Below, piece by piece: positions 1 to 12,687 of a stretch of 64,000 nucleotides of DNA. This DNA is from Lunularia cruciata (lineage: Eukaryota; Streptophyta; Marchantiopsida; Lunulariales; Lunulariaceae). Position 1 is the first letter of the stretch; every line of letters starts with the position of its first letter. The position numbers and the translations under genes are program-made. The stretch covers positions 72,544,944 to 72,608,943 of the forward strand of contig OX419755.1 in assembly GCA_948567375.1 (NCBI GenBank), written 5' to 3'. The notes below the pieces were generated by a model. It was not told where the DNA came from. It saw only the letters and a program-made list of their open reading frames with translations, and searched no databases.

Positions 1-1973
1 CAAGTCTGAATTGCACTTCTTACAAAACCTTATTCTTTGATACATGAGAATATGATTTACAATATTCACTCTACCCTTTATATTGATGTTTTTGATTGAT
101 CACCAACATATGTGAAACAAATATGCACATCAAATTAAAAGGTATGTTGCCTCATAGAAGAATGTTTTCAACAATTTGGATCTATGATTTAGAAATTAAA
201 AAACTGTAGATAATATTATTGATTTTGAGAGACATATTGAGGATCTGGAGTTGTAGAAGAAGCAAATAAAATGCAAATAAAAAGCAATTGAATAGTTGGT
301 CAAAAACCACAAATTCATTTGATCTATCTTGGGTACTTTAGTGAAAGCATTTGATAAGATAGTGAGCCAATTGCCTTGATATAGGCTCAAGACTTGTATG
401 TTGTTTGAGACTCAATAAATTGAATGTGACCTTTTGTTCTCTTTGTATTACAATTATGTTGTGGAATGTGTTGCTACTAATATTGATTGGTCTTTTGATG
501 TTTCATGTCCAAAAAGTGTGAAGATTATATTTTACCATACAACATAATATAGAAATAATTTTAGATGCTCTTATATATGCCTACTTGGAAGACAAAGTAG
601 ATATGAGATATGGGTTAAAGGACGAAGTGCGACAAATTTTGATCATTGTGTCAAGATGATGCATGGAGTAAAAGGGTTTATCTATAACTTTTTAGACAAG
701 TACGATGACTTCCTATTGGCTTTTTGAGAACTTGGACTTATGCAATGTTTCTCTTGTAAAAGTAAGATTTTTCTATTGTGGTCTACTATCTTATATATGG
801 ATATATTTATTTCTTGATGGGAATTTTTTTTAAGCTAGTGAATCTACTATAAAAAGAATTTTACAATAGAGAGTTGAAGCAATACCTTATATAATTGAAT
901 CTAGTGTCCTAAGTTGTACTATAGGTGAAGATATGAAGAAGCTTAGTGAGGGTTATCAAACTTCAAATTTCCTAATTGAAACTCTATTGTTGATAGTACT
1001 CATGTGCAATCAAAGCTCTTTCAAAGCAAGAATTGCACTTGATTACTATAATAAGAAAATGTTATACTCAATTCTCATGGAAAGTATAGTAAATTCTGAA
1101 GGTATGATGTTAGATATTGATTGTGGGATGCAAAATTTTAATGATGATAAGAGCTTATTGAAGAATTCTATGTTGGATCAAAAGGTAATATCTATATATG
1201 TTTATCTTTCCCACTAAGGACTCCCAAGAAAAACTATATCTTCCATCCTTGTCTCCTTAGATGTTCAAAATACATACTACAAAGATGGATGATGGTTTAG
1301 TATACAACCAAGGACTTTATAGGTTCAAAAGACCTAGAATGAGATCCATGTGCAAGATAAGTTGGTAATCAAGCAAACATTTGAACTCTGTAAAGTTCAA
1401 TGGAGGATATTAAATGTCAAGATTCCTTTATTTTTCAAATATGCTCCCAAGTTAGTTCACATCAATTTCATTTTTCATGGTATTTTGATGAAAATAATTA
1501 ACTTTGAATCATCATAATATGAATTTCCAATCAATCAATTGCATGGAAAGACATGTACAATAACATCAAGCAAGCAAACTAGAACTCAAGGAGTGGTTGA
1601 TTCTCATTCAAAATAAGCTTTAGGTCATTTTATTTAAGACATAATATGTAATACTTATTTTGAATGTAGATCAATGATATTATAAAATACAATAAAAATA
1701 GATTTAAGATATATTTCAAGTTGTATTTCAAAAGAAACATTCTATTTTTCAATATTAAAAACATTGAAAAGTAAAATTATTTGCATAAAAATAACTTGAT
1801 TTTCCATTTTTATAAAGTTTAAAAAGTAGGAAAAGGGCAAAAATGTCTTAAGATGTAATTTTGGGGGTCTTCCCAAATTCTATTATAACCTTTGAGGGGT
1901 GATTTATAAGAAAAAATTTTAGGTGATTGCAATAAGCCAAATTTTGCAACTAATTGATATCAAATGAAAAACT
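1..1973. other. AT-rich DNA, nothing recognised
   Basis: About 2 kb of AT-rich sequence ends at the left LTR of the Copia element. The longest plus-strand open stretch (933-1217, 94 codons) has ordinary low-complexity composition and no motif I recognise. I see no LTR, terminal repeat or RNA gene here. It is probably decayed repeat DNA. Confidence 0.5.
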
Positions 1974-2233
1974 TGTTGAGAATTAAACGAGAATTACATA
2001 AACCTTCACACATCAAAACATATAGCTAGAGTACTTATTCATTACATAGAAGGTATGTGGTCCACCTTGATGTGAGGCTAAATCCACATGAAGCATTCAA
2101 CACCAACTTTACTCCCTCAGCCTCATGTCAATTTTTGAGTACAAACCTCTGCAGTCACTCATATCTTCCTCACTATATCAAAGTCTGCTCACAAATCCAA
2201 CCTAACCCCTTGACATCAAAGTAAAACCTAACA
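1974..2233 (-). repeat. Copia 3' LTR
   Basis: This 260-bp LTR has TG...CA ends and aligns along its length with 8903-9159. In element orientation it starts TGTTAGGTTTTAC, directly after the polypurine tract. Confidence 0.92.
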
Positions 2234-2245
2234 ATCTCTCCCTTG
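2234..2245 (-). other. Copia polypurine tract
   Basis: Read on the minus strand the tract is CAAGGGAGAGAT and abuts the 3' LTR. Its position and composition fit the priming site for plus-strand DNA synthesis. Confidence 0.75.
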
Positions 2246-2422
2246 ACTCTTGTCTTGGGGTTAGTAACCTTGCAACAACTTATCACTCAGCGGGAAGTTC
2301 TAGATAGACAGCCAATCACTTGACCCCTCCTTTAAACTGGGATAAACTAGAACGTATAACCGTAGCCCATACAGGGATAGAGTAACCAAAATAGCCAAGG
2401 TCACCACTAATGCTAGGTCATC

Positions 2423-2839
2423 CTACTCATGCTCCACTTGCACAACTTGCAGGGTAGCATGATGCCTAGAGAAACTTTTTGAAGGTATGACTTTGGTAAA
2501 GGCATCAGCGGGGTTGAGCTTACCATCAATCTTGACTAGATCAAACTTTTTCTCAGACACAACTTGCCCAAGAAAGTGATATCTGATGTCTATATGCTTA
2601 ACCCTCCTATCCATCACCTGACTTTCAGCTATGTGTAAAGCACTTTGACTGTCAGAGTGAAGCATTACATTACCAGGCATTAGCCCTATCTTGGCAACAA
2701 GTCTATCCAACCAAATTGCTTCCTTCACTGCTTTTGCTGCTGCCACATACTCAGCTTTTGTAGTAGACTGTGCAACACACTTTTGCAAGGTAGATCTCCA
2801 ATTAATACACCCACCACCAAGTGTGAATACATACTCCAT
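2423..2839 (-). pseudogene. Copia RNase H region
   Basis: The minus-strand translation carries the Copia RNase H signature: a CINWRSTLQKCVAQSTTKAEY segment (acidic active-site E in TKAEYVA), then LHSDSQSALHIAE and the HIDIRYHFL motif. It degrades the RNA strand during reverse transcription. It lies at the 3' end of pol, just before the 3' LTR, as expected for this superfamily. Confidence 0.9.
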
Positions 2840-2848
2840 TGTTGAGCT

Positions 2849-3958
2849 CTACTTGTCCAGATCTTGTCCATAGTCAACATCTACATAACCATCTAGTGAT
2901 GTGGCATTCATTGATCTTCTATCAAATAAGAGCCCATAGTCTGGTGTACCTCTCAAATACATGAAAATCCACTTAACCGCTTCCCAGTGTGTCCTTCCTG
3001 GATTTGACATATACTTGCACACCTTACCCAATGCTAGGGCAAGATCAAGTCTAGTGCAAGTCATCAAGTACATGAGATTCTCAACAGCCTTCTCATAAGG
3101 AATGTTAGCCATCAAACCCTTCTCCACAACATCTGTAGGACAACATGCCACTAAAAGCTTGAAATGAGAAGCTAGAGGAGTACTTACTTGTTTAAAATTC
3201 TCCATGTTGAACTTAGCAAGTACTTTCCTAGCATATTTGCCCTGCTTCAACCACAAATGACTAGTGCCCAAGTTCCTCTTGATCTCCATGCCTAATATCC
3301 TTGTGGCCAACCCTAGATCCTTCATCTTGAACTCCAAACTCAAGAGCGCCTTGAGCTTGTTCACCTCAGATCTATCCTTGGCAACTATCAACATGTCATC
3401 CACATATAGCACAAGAATAATAAAACCAAAGGTCTTATTACTCATAGGTTTCATGTACACAAAAGGATCAAATAAACTCCTATTGAAACCCTAAGCGTGC
3501 ATAAACACATCAAACCTCTTGTTCCATTGGCAAGGTGCTTGCTTCAATCTATATAAGGACTTTAGCAATCTGCATACCTTGTTCTCTTGGTCTTTCTTCA
3601 CAAACCCCACAGGTTGTCTCATGAAGATACTTTCATCCAAGGTGCCATAGAGAAATGCCGTGACAACATCCATTTGATCTAAAGTAAGACCAAATAATGC
3701 AACAAGCATACATAATAGACTTATTGTAGAATACTTTGCAACAAGAGAAAAGACCTCATTGTAGTCCATCCCCTTCTCTTGAGTGAACTTGTTTTCTACT
3801 AACCTAGCCTTGTAGATCTTTGATCCCTCCTTAGGACCATCCTTCAACTTGTGGATCCACTTGCAATCTATCACTTGTTGATCCTTAGGTAACCTGACTA
3901 GCTCCCAAGTTTTATTATCCCTCAAGGATTCCAACCCCTCCCCATAGAACCAAACCAC
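2849..3958 (-). pseudogene. Copia reverse transcriptase region
   Basis: The minus-strand translation shows the standard Copia RT (RVT_2) blocks in order: [59 protein letters not shown] and the catalytic LYVDDMLIV, followed by LGMEI and the MSNPGRTHWEAVK connection. The family identity is unambiguous. The gene is a fossil. Confidence 0.93.
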
Positions 3959-4149
3959 TCATCCTTTTCAATAGAAGAACATGCTTCCTTGTAGGATGAG
4001 GGTTCACCTTCTTCCAAGACCAAAGCATGAGCATCATCCCCAAAAGTCAAGTCATCATCCAACAACTTTGTTGAATCTATCCATGTACCATATCTATTTG
4101 GAGCTAGACAAGCACACCTTGATGACCTCTTGGATGAAATTTCTGCTTG

Positions 4150-5190
4150 ATCTCAATGTGTAGGTCCAATGTGAGACTGACCTAGCACATTTTGTTGCTC
4201 ATCAGCAAATACTTGCTCCATTTGTTCTTGCTCTGCTATAGGAGCACCTCCTTCCTCTTCATCACTTAAGTGATCAATCTCCCCCTCAACTAGATCCAAG
4301 GTGGGAGACTTGTCTTTGTCAATGAAGGGAGCCTGAGCATTCTCTTCCTCCTTGAATGATTTGGATTCATTAAAGGAAACATCCTTACTGACCACAACCT
4401 TACACGCTATTGGATCCCATAACCTATAAGCTTTCACTCCACTTGCATAGCCAAGAAAAAAATATTTCTTTGACTTTGCATCCAACTAGGACCTATTTTC
4501 CTTAGGTGTGAGTGAATATGCATCACAACCAAATATCTTCAATCTACAATAATCAGCTGGTCGTTGATGCCTCAACTCATACGGTATCTTGAAGTTGATT
4601 GCACTTGATGGAGAAATATTTACCACATATGTCATTGTGTTGATAGCTTCTGCCCAAAACTCATGTGGCAAATTTGATTCACTCAACATACTCCACGCAT
4701 GTTCCAACAATGTCTGGTTGATCCACTCAGCAACACCGTTCTGCTACAGAGTGTAAATTGAGGTAAGGTGGTGAGTTATCTCCTATTCTGTGCAGTATGC
4801 CTGAAACTCTCCACAGACATAATCCATGACATTTTCTGGTCTTAGGCACCTCACCTTCTCCCCAATTTGAGTCTCCACTTGGGTCTTCCACTTCTTGAAA
4901 GTGGCAAAGACTTCAGACTTGTGGTGCATGAAATAAATTCACACAAACCTCGAGTAATCATCAATAAATGTTTTATAGTAAATTTTTCCAAAGTGTGAGG
5001 GTTTAGGAGATGGTCCCCACACATCACTATGTACATACTTGAGTAGACCCTTGGAACTATGGGTCCCCACTCCAAAAACAAATCTGTTTTGTTTTCCAGA
5101 GATGCAATGCTCACAAAAATCCAACTTCATAGTCTTCAAGCTAGATAGCAAGCCATTTCTTTTCAAGACAGCCAAACCCTTCTCACTCAA
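4150..5190 (-). pseudogene. Copia integrase region
   Basis: The minus-strand translation includes the GAG-pre-integrase/zinc-binding end (LSEKGLAVLKRNGLL, CEHCISGKQ), the integrase core (VHSDVWGPSP, FIDDYSRFV) and a downstream segment with FWAEAINTMTYVVN and YELRHQRPADY. These are the usual landmarks of plant Copia integrase. It lies upstream of RT, which defines the Copia order. Confidence 0.9.
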
Positions 5191-5690
5191 ATGACCTAGT
5201 TATGAATGCCACACAATCATCATCCCATCCTAAGACCTAGTTACATTGGCTTCTCCACACACTGTAGTGCCCTCCAATACAAATATGTTCTTTCCAAATT
5301 TACCTTGCAAGATAACCTTTCCACCAGAAGTGAATCAAAGTACCCCATCACCAACACTCCATTGATGACCTTTTCCATGCAATACTCCAAGGGAAATCAG
5401 GTTTTTCTTCATGTCAAGTATGAACCAAACATCATTGAACTTCTGCATAGCTCCATCAAACATTCAAATCCTTATGGATCCAATACCCTCAATCCGACAA
5501 GGTTGATCACTCCCCATCAAAACTGAACCATTTGATGTTGAAAGTGAATAGAAGAACTCCTTGATATAGCATATATGGTATAAGCAAGCACAATCTATTA
5601 TCTAGTCATCATCCATGCTAGGAGATGAGGCACAAAGGGCATACCCACAACGTCACAAATCATACTGATCATCCAATAGATCAATATCTT
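5190..5690 (-). pseudogene. Copia protease and gag-pre-integrase linker
   Basis: Between the gag zinc knuckle and the integrase, the minus strand encodes remnants typical of the Copia protease region and the linker after it, including NGSVLMGSDQPCRIEGIGSI and SLGVLHGKGHQWSVGDG. The region is decayed and is assigned mainly from position and these strings. Confidence 0.7.
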
Positions 5691-5744
5691 CCTCAGCATA
5701 AGCTATGTTTTCTAAAGAGCCTTCATCTACCTTTCCTTTGCCCT

Positions 5745-6636
5745 TAGCTTTACACTCCTTCTTCATATGGCTTACTTTGCCACAACTCCAACAAGTCACT
5801 TATTTCCTCTCCTTGGACTTGCCTCTAGACTTAGACCTAGACCTGGCCTTGCTTTTCCACTTATCACTATCATTAGACCTCCATTGAACTCTCCCATGTT
5901 GGATAACCAAAGCATTGCCATGAGTAGAAGATGACATTGAGGTTGCAACAAGTTTTTGTTGCAAGTCATCTGTAAGTAGAGTTGTTGTCACCTCTTCAAA
6001 GGTAATAGTCTTTTTCTCACGGTGCAACAAAACTCGTGAAAGTGACTGATAGGACAGGGGCAAGGAGCCCAACAGGTGCAGCACCTTCCGCTCCTCATTC
6101 AAGTCTTCTCCCACGTTTTTCAAGTCTACTACTAGGTCACAAAATGCATCCACATGGTCTCTGATGTTGGTCCCTAGTTTCATCTTGAATGTGATTAGTT
6201 TGAGATTGGTGTACAATCTATTTGACAATTCATTATGATGATACTTGCTCTGAAGTGCATCAAACAAGGAGGTACAATTAGAATGCTCCTCCACTTGCTT
6301 GATCACATGGGGCTGAAGGTGAAGCAAAACAATATTCACAGCTTTCTCTTGCATATCATCCCAATCACTTTGTCTCACGTCTTTAGGTTTCTCCCTCAAG
6401 ATCTTACCCAAACCATTTGCCCTCAACACTCCTTTCACTTGCCATTCCCATAGCAAGTAATCCATGCGGCCATCAAACTTTGCCACATCAAACTTGGGTC
6501 CACCAAGCTTCAAGGTACCCATATTCACTTTCTTTTGCTCCACAAGTACTACTAAGGCTATTGCTGCACTTAGAGACTCTTCTTGAGTCCCTAAACCTTC
6601 CACCTTAAAACTCCAATACTCAAGGGAGTGGGTCAT
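5745..6636 (-). pseudogene. Copia gag with CCHC zinc knuckle
   Basis: The minus-strand protein begins near 6636 and has the Copia gag (UBN2-like) pattern: WEWQVKGVLRANGL, ALQSKYHHNELSNRLYT, ITFKMKLGTNIRDHVDAFC and LLGSLPLSYQSLSRVLL. A basic serine/arginine stretch precedes a CCHC knuckle, CWSCGKVSHMKKEC, encoded at 5752-5793. Gag forms the particle and binds element RNA. The protein starts about 2.2 kb from the primer site, which is unusually far. Confidence 0.9.
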
Positions 6637-8887
6637 AAGACGGAAATATTTTTACAGCCTCTCTTTTAAATAATCAAAGTAAGCATCTAGTTGCATCAAC
6701 TTGTAACCCTAAGGATAAGCTTTCCAATGCACTAAACAAATTATTCATCCGAGAGTTGAGTCAAAAGTTATGAATTGAATTCCAAAGGGGGATAAGGGAT
6801 GTTGTCGGAGAATTACCTTCTCTGAAAGGTGCACTTGGAATGATAAGGCTTGTATGCATAATGGTGATGCTATCGGAGTGGCAAAGTTTGAATCTAACAA
6901 TATAGTTCATATTATCGAGCAATCTTTAGCACAAAAGGGCGCTTCCATCTAAGATGCAAATATTTGCATATTTGCACCTATGCATGCACTTCCTGGTAAA
7001 GATTATGCTGATTAAGATGACAATCTGAGCGGGTGTCTAGATACAATATCCATGAATGAATTTCTTTTGGAAGAGGACTGTGATTGTAACTGCTTTCACG
7101 TCTCTCATTATAAGAGCTTTGACCTTAGATCCAAGTCTGAAAGAGAATCTTGAACCACATGCCTCCTCTTTGATAGAACCTAAAAGATTTCAGCGGATAA
7201 AGATTAACGAAAGTGATGCTAGAAGTCCTAGAGCTTGTCCATCTCTTGAGGACACATGCTACACTACTAGCAGCCAAAGGGAAAGGAGTGACTTTGAAAC
7301 TGTTGTGAAGGGTATTTCAAGGAAGTCACTTTCATTTTTTAGTTTTCTTGAGTCGGACTACCCAAGTACTTCATAAACAAAAATCTTGGGATGTCAATGG
7401 GGCAGGGGGTAGGTTGGGAGAGCTCAAACTCACATGAATTTACAAACAAGCACTCCCATGGGTATGATAAAATTATTCCTACCAAGGTTGGCAAGGAAGC
7501 AGTTCATCGCACCAATTCTTGATCATCTTACTCAATTTTGCTTAGCCCTTTTGACCTTCCTATCTTTGTGAAGTCCCAATTGATTTTTGATGCCAACTTG
7601 ACTTCCCTCAATCCAACAATCTGCTCCTCTTTGTCAGAAATTCCTAGCACCACCACCAATGCCGGATACAAGCATTGGATATGGAAACTCCAAATAGCCT
7701 CACTCAATTCTTGCCTCAATTGTCCACAATTTCCTATCCCAAAGAGACCTAATTCTTGCACTTCATCCACCCCAAAGCTTCTTCCTCCCTTTTCAAACTG
7801 CTAGAGTAGTAGCAGCACTGCTCCTGCTTTAAAATTTTCTCCCTCAATCAGCCCAAGAACTACTAGTACCCATAGCTACAACAACCACAAAATGCACTTG
7901 TTCCTTCCTAGATTTCAACCGCTGCAACAAAAGTTCCAAACTTGCACCTCCACTTACACCGTCGCCCCTTGCAACCCTGCTAGAACTTCCTGACTGGTGC
8001 TTCTCTAGTTCCACCTATTGTACACTCTATCTATATATTGTCAACCTTAGGCATTCATCGATACCATTCTTTCGCTTCCAATCCATTTGTAGCAAATATT
8101 TTGTTGATTGAAATCCTCTAATTTTTGAAGGCTCAAAGATTCCCTCCACCACTTTCTTTGTAATTATTTGAATTCCAACCTAAATCTATCTCTATCTTCT
8201 CCTCTTTGCAAATATCCCACACAAACTATCCAGACTTCCTTTCCAACCACTAAATTGCAATCTCCTCACAAATCCAAGACAATCTCGGCAAAACCTGGCT
8301 GAATATGATAGCTCCAAAAGCTCCTCCTCTTGCATCCACTGACCCAAGTCTAAGGACCTAATACTCAAGCCCCAACAATGCTAAAGAGATCTTGGTACTA
8401 ATGGCAACTTGAAGTAGTGCACTCGTTCTGATCTCTTCACCACAACTTTTCCACTCCATACACCTCTAGGGAACTAGCATTCCTCCTCATTGAAATCCTC
8501 AAAATCTTCTTTCTCTCCGACCAAGTCGAGAAGAAAGATCACAATCTCACCATATTCCTAGTACTATGCACAAATTCCGGTGATCAGTAACCTTCATTCA
8601 TCAAGAAGCTTGCAAATGCCGAGGAAAAATCAATGTGTTAGGAAGGTAGCTTTCATCGATCGCACCCACTGTGCAAGGAAAAGTCTCCTCATGTCCGCAC
8701 TTAGCTTTATTTGCATGATGAACAAGGAAAAGGGAGACACTTCTCTAATACTTAAGAAGATAATATGTTGTTCTTACTAATTCACTGTTCTGAATGAACA
8801 ATTGATCAGATCAGGCTCTGCCAATTGGTCTCTTCTCCAATAAGCAGTCGCTTGGAAGAAGTAAAGGTTGCAACCTCATATGAACAA
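6637..8887. other. Unexplained 2.2-kb leader of the Copia element
   Basis: This segment separates gag from the tRNA-Met primer site. Copia leaders are usually a few hundred bases at most. I see no second LTR pair or clear transposon ends here. From about 6830 to 7376 the plus strand, opposite to the element, reads like protein in places, for example NEFLLEEDCDCNCFHVSHYK and PSLEDTCYTTSSQRERSDFE. From about 7520 to 8580 the sequence is pyrimidine-rich on the plus strand. It could be a captured host fragment, a nested insertion or a true long leader. I do not recognise the protein. Confidence 0.45.
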
Positions 8888-8900
8888 AGCTCTGATACCA
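8888..8900 (-). other. Copia primer-binding site (tRNA-iMet)
   Basis: On the minus strand this reads TGGTATCAGAGCT, the classic plant Copia primer-binding site complementary to the 3' end of initiator tRNA-Met. It lies two bases inside the 5' LTR, which fixes the LTR boundary and the element strand. Confidence 0.93.
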
Positions 8901-8902
8901 TT

Positions 8903-9159
8903 TGCTGAGAATCAAACAAGAATTACAAAAACCTTCACACATCAAAACATATCGCTAGAGTATTTATTCATTACACGAAAGGTACGTGGTTCACCTCGAT
9001 TGTGAGGCTACATCCACGGGAAGCATTCAACACCAACTTTACTCCCTCAGCCTCATGTCAATTTTTGATTGCAGACCTCTGCACTCAGATCTTCTTCACC
9101 ATATCAGAGTTTGCTCACAAATCCAATCTAACCCATAGACATCAAAGTAAAAGCAAACA
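8903..9159 (-). repeat. Copia 5' LTR
   Basis: This 257-bp LTR has TG...CA ends, pairs with 1974-2233 and is immediately followed (minus strand) by the tRNA-Met primer site. It differs from its partner at scattered sites plus a short indel, which indicates an old insertion. Confidence 0.92.
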
Positions 9160-11950
9160 AAAGTATGGATTTTCTAAAAATTAACTTTAACTTCACATGG
9201 AAATTTAGTTTTGAAGGTCCACACAAGCTCTCTTTGCAAATTTGAGCTCAATTTTTGCTGCAACTCAATAGGCCATTTTGCAGTGCACTATGTAATTTGT
9301 ATGTCCTATATACATAAAAATTTTCAAAAATATTTATTTATTTACAGTCATAGTGGACAAGTTGTGGGGATTTTGAAGCCCAAAATCAACTTCCTTTTCA
9401 AATTAAATCAAGTTTTAATCATACTTAAGCACAAATGGTAAGGTATTTGGAAGAAATAAACATAAAAATATATCATTTTTTAAACAACTCAGATTTCTTT
9501 GGACTTATATGATTCTGTATTATAAAATTGACATTTCATAAAAATATAATACATAAACCAGCATAATAAGAAGAATCTCTTTATTGTCAAAATATATAAA
9601 ATTGTAGCTTCAAAATTGTGTCCTTTTATGTCTAAACATTCAAAAATTAGTGAACTATGGAAGTAGTGTGCAAAGGCTATAAGTAAGCTAAAAATATACT
9701 TAGTTAGTTAGGTACTTGGAAACCTTTACAAATGCTTTGGTTTACAATCTATTGAGGAACACTCTCAAGGATTTAGTGACTTAGTTTTGAAGTTACTAAT
9801 AACTTTACCGTGAAGTATGTGAAGTAAGTATGTATCCGTATCAAGTAGAAATAATAAGACTTTGGATCATCTTTGTTACTTAAAGTACATTTTGTTTAGT
9901 TCTTGATCTACCTCTTCTCTTCTATCTTCCCTACTATACTTATAGATGATTGTCTTCTAATTGATATGGATGGAATCTATGATACTCTTGAACAATAACT
10001 TCTAAATTATTGGGGTTTTTCTTCCGTGTTATGATTAAGAAACACTTTTATCAGATTTTTATTTCTTATTTTTTGTTGGATGGTTTTATGGACTATCCGT
10101 TTGTCACATGAGCCCTCAGTACTTCTTCTGATAAAAAAAGTCCATATTATCATTAAGAACCACTTTTATCAGTTTTTCATTTCGTATTTTGGTTGGATGG
10201 TTTTCTGGACTGTCCTATTGTCACATGAGCACTTAGTACTTCTAATGGTCAATTATGGTTAACAATATATATGTTCTATTCTATATTATGATCTAGACTT
10301 GAATTTCCTTGAACTATGACAGTTACATTTGCAGCAACTATAGTAATAAATAATTTTATGATTGAAGTAATGTAAAATAGATTGAGTACCTTATTTTATT
10401 TACTTATAACCATGCTCAACTACAACTAATACAAGGAATTACATCTCAAGAAGAGTAGAATTTTGTCTATTTCTTTAAGCCAAAATTTATCTAAAGTGAA
10501 GACATCTAAGAGTAGTGGATACTTTTCTGTTTAATTTGTAGGTGATATGTTGTGCCATCAACATACAAGATTCTTATTATTCAATCTTATTTAAAGTAAG
10601 TGAACTCAAATGGCTTGATTTGGACGGAGGTATTAATTAGACCAATACAATATGGTTTTATAATTCCAATTATTTGTTGGTAGGAATTAAAGATAATCCT
10701 GACATCTCAATTTTAAGTCATCAATGCAACAAAAGCAGTAAATAATCTCATGCTAGCTAAAATATATTGGTGTAGTTAAGAACTATATTTTCCTCTTCTG
10801 GAATTCTCTTATTGTAGATTTTAATGATTTTTGAAGTAGCATAATTAGTCCAAGATCACTTTATACTAATGGATTAAATAATTAAATATTCATGAAGAAC
10901 TTGAGAAACTAGAATAAGCCATATACATAGCTCAAAAATTTGACTTTTTGGTCTCTTCAACATTTTTATATCTATTGTATACACAAATCATACAAGCTTA
11001 TAGTACATAAGGAATGAAATGATTCCTTTGTAGATTAGTACTATCCACTATAAACTTCTTACCAGTATTAGAAGTGAACAACTACAAGAAATGGATGATT
11101 TCCATATTCTCATAAATTTGGATATTATATTACAAATAATCTAAATAATATAGAATAAGCCTATCAAATTTCACTGGAAATTTATTGAGTTGTACAAGAA
11201 TAAAATGTAATAAATGGAATTGTACAAGGATCTTGGAATCTAAAAAAAAATTAGTACATGCAATTAAAACTTTCAAGAATATTCTTTAAATATTCTAGTT
11301 GTATCTAAGAATATATAGTAAGATTCTCAGGAAGCTTCCTACTCAAGAAATATGCATATGATCCACGAAAGAGGATGTATGTTAACAAAATGAAAGTTGT
11401 TTGCAAGCAAAACAAGATAGAAATCTAAGGTAAGAAAGTTCCAAAAAGTAGGTAGCTTAACGAGAAGCCATGTATGGAAGGATAAAAATAGAATCTACTC
11501 CTCATTTAAGGTTTGCAACAATGATCTTGTAAGTAACATCCTGCTTGATTCATCATAAATTGTATGCTACCTATAGCTGTCATGGTACATACAATGAGCA
11601 CATTGATTAGTAAAATATAGATGCTTAGTAAGACAAGTTGAGCATTTTATTGGGAGTACTATTAGCTACAGATGACTAGTCAAGCAACATATTAAGAGTA
11701 TTGAAAATTGTAATCGAGCGCTTGAAACATATCAATTTGTTTCATCTGCATGGTAAGATCTAAATCATCCTTATAAGATTTTGGTAGATAGCTATAGTTT
11801 AAAAATTACATTTTGATATAATTTGTAAAGGAGATTAGGTTCCTATTGCAATTTTGAAGGGAAGTTTCATTATCATAACTAAGATATGTTGTACATGATT
11901 GCTGCCTAAATGAAGTATTCAGAATAGACTCAAGCTTAGGTATTCCTTCG
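9160..11950. other. AT-rich DNA, no gene seen
   Basis: This is AT-rich sequence without a convincing open frame, terminal repeat or RNA gene. The only structure I can support is the tandem duplication at 10033-10250. Confidence 0.5.
10033..10250. repeat. Diverged tandem duplication, unit about 118 bp
   Basis: Two copies begin at 10033 and about 10152. Each runs from ATTAAGAA.CCACTTTTATCAG-like sequence through GTTGGATGGTTTT and TTGTCACATGAGC to AGTACTTCT. They differ by substitutions and small indels, so the duplication is not recent. Confidence 0.8.
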
Positions 11951-12560
11951 AGCATTTTCTTTGCAATTGTGCCAGCGCTATGAAATGAACCAAGAGCTAT
12001 GATTATCCAACAGATTGGAATGTTATGATACCCACTGCTTCCTCGGGGTACGGTTGAGCACGCATATATCGTTTAGCAAGGACATCTTGTGATTATCATC
12101 TACGCTTTTTAGAGTTTCTTGAAACTGTTTCACGCCCTGATGTTTAACATGTGACAATAAAAGAGCTTGTATTATTCACTCCTCGTAAGACATATTGATT
12201 GCAATAGCGGTTTATCAATTGTCCAAGTTACAAGGCAAAAGATGGAAAGGGTGAAGACAGTCAAGATGCTCTAGACGATGCAGGCGTTCAACTCATTTGG
12301 ACTCTCTACCAAAGGTTTATATCAAATTTGGTTGATCAGAACTAGACAATTACTCTCAAAGATCAAAAGACTTTATTACATTTACTATACTCTGTATTAG
12401 AGGACCAGAAAGTAATATTGAACATATACGAATAGAATGGTTGGAAACCAGTAGGCACTAGGAAACTGTTGATAGACATGGCACGCAGGGAATTAATTAA
12501 TAGACACCTTTGGTTACCAGAAAAGACTTGGTGGTAACTATGATGGAACTTTTGAAGATA
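11950..12560 (+). pseudogene. Broken protein-coding relic, unknown family
   Basis: One plus-strand frame reads as protein-like sequence across this stretch, although it is broken. Examples are DYHLRFLEFLETVSRPDV and ALDDAGVQLIWTLYQRFISN, and later TRKLLIDMARRELINRHLWL. The composition is balanced and less AT-biased than the flanks. I cannot name the family. It could be a dead host gene or an old DNA-virus-derived gene. The neighbouring relic on the opposite strand ends close by, so the two would have been convergent. Confidence 0.4.
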
Positions 12561-12687
12561 TCCACCAACATAGTATAATTGTTCGAAAAAGCTAAGACAA
12601 GCGTAAACATAAAACAAGCTAATACTTCTTTTAACACAGATTCTAGTAAAAAATTGTTTTTTTTGTGTCAAACGTTGACTAGTAATA

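Larger units (their letters stand above)
1974..9159 (-). mobile_element. Ty1/Copia LTR retrotransposon, old, broken
   Basis: A minus-strand Copia element is bounded by LTRs at 1974-2233 (3' LTR) and 8903-9159 (5' LTR). A primer-binding site complementary to initiator tRNA-Met lies just inside the 5' LTR, and a purine tract lies just inside the 3' LTR. Read on the minus strand, the parts run gag with a CCHC knuckle, protease, integrase, reverse transcriptase and RNase H, which is the Copia order (integrase before RT). The LTRs differ at roughly one base in ten by eye, so the insertion is much older than Gypsy elements A and B. The flanking 5-mers (AAACT at 1969-1973, AAAGT at 9160-9164) match at four of five positions and may be a decayed target-site duplication. 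The coding region has several breaks. About 2.2 kb between gag and the primer site is unexplained. Confidence 0.93.

Noticed and set aside
1-1973. A possible additional retroelement relic left of the Copia LTR, suggested by the 933-1217 open frame
   Set aside because: No gag, pol or LTR motif could be supported; the frame is plain AT-rich low-complexity sequence.
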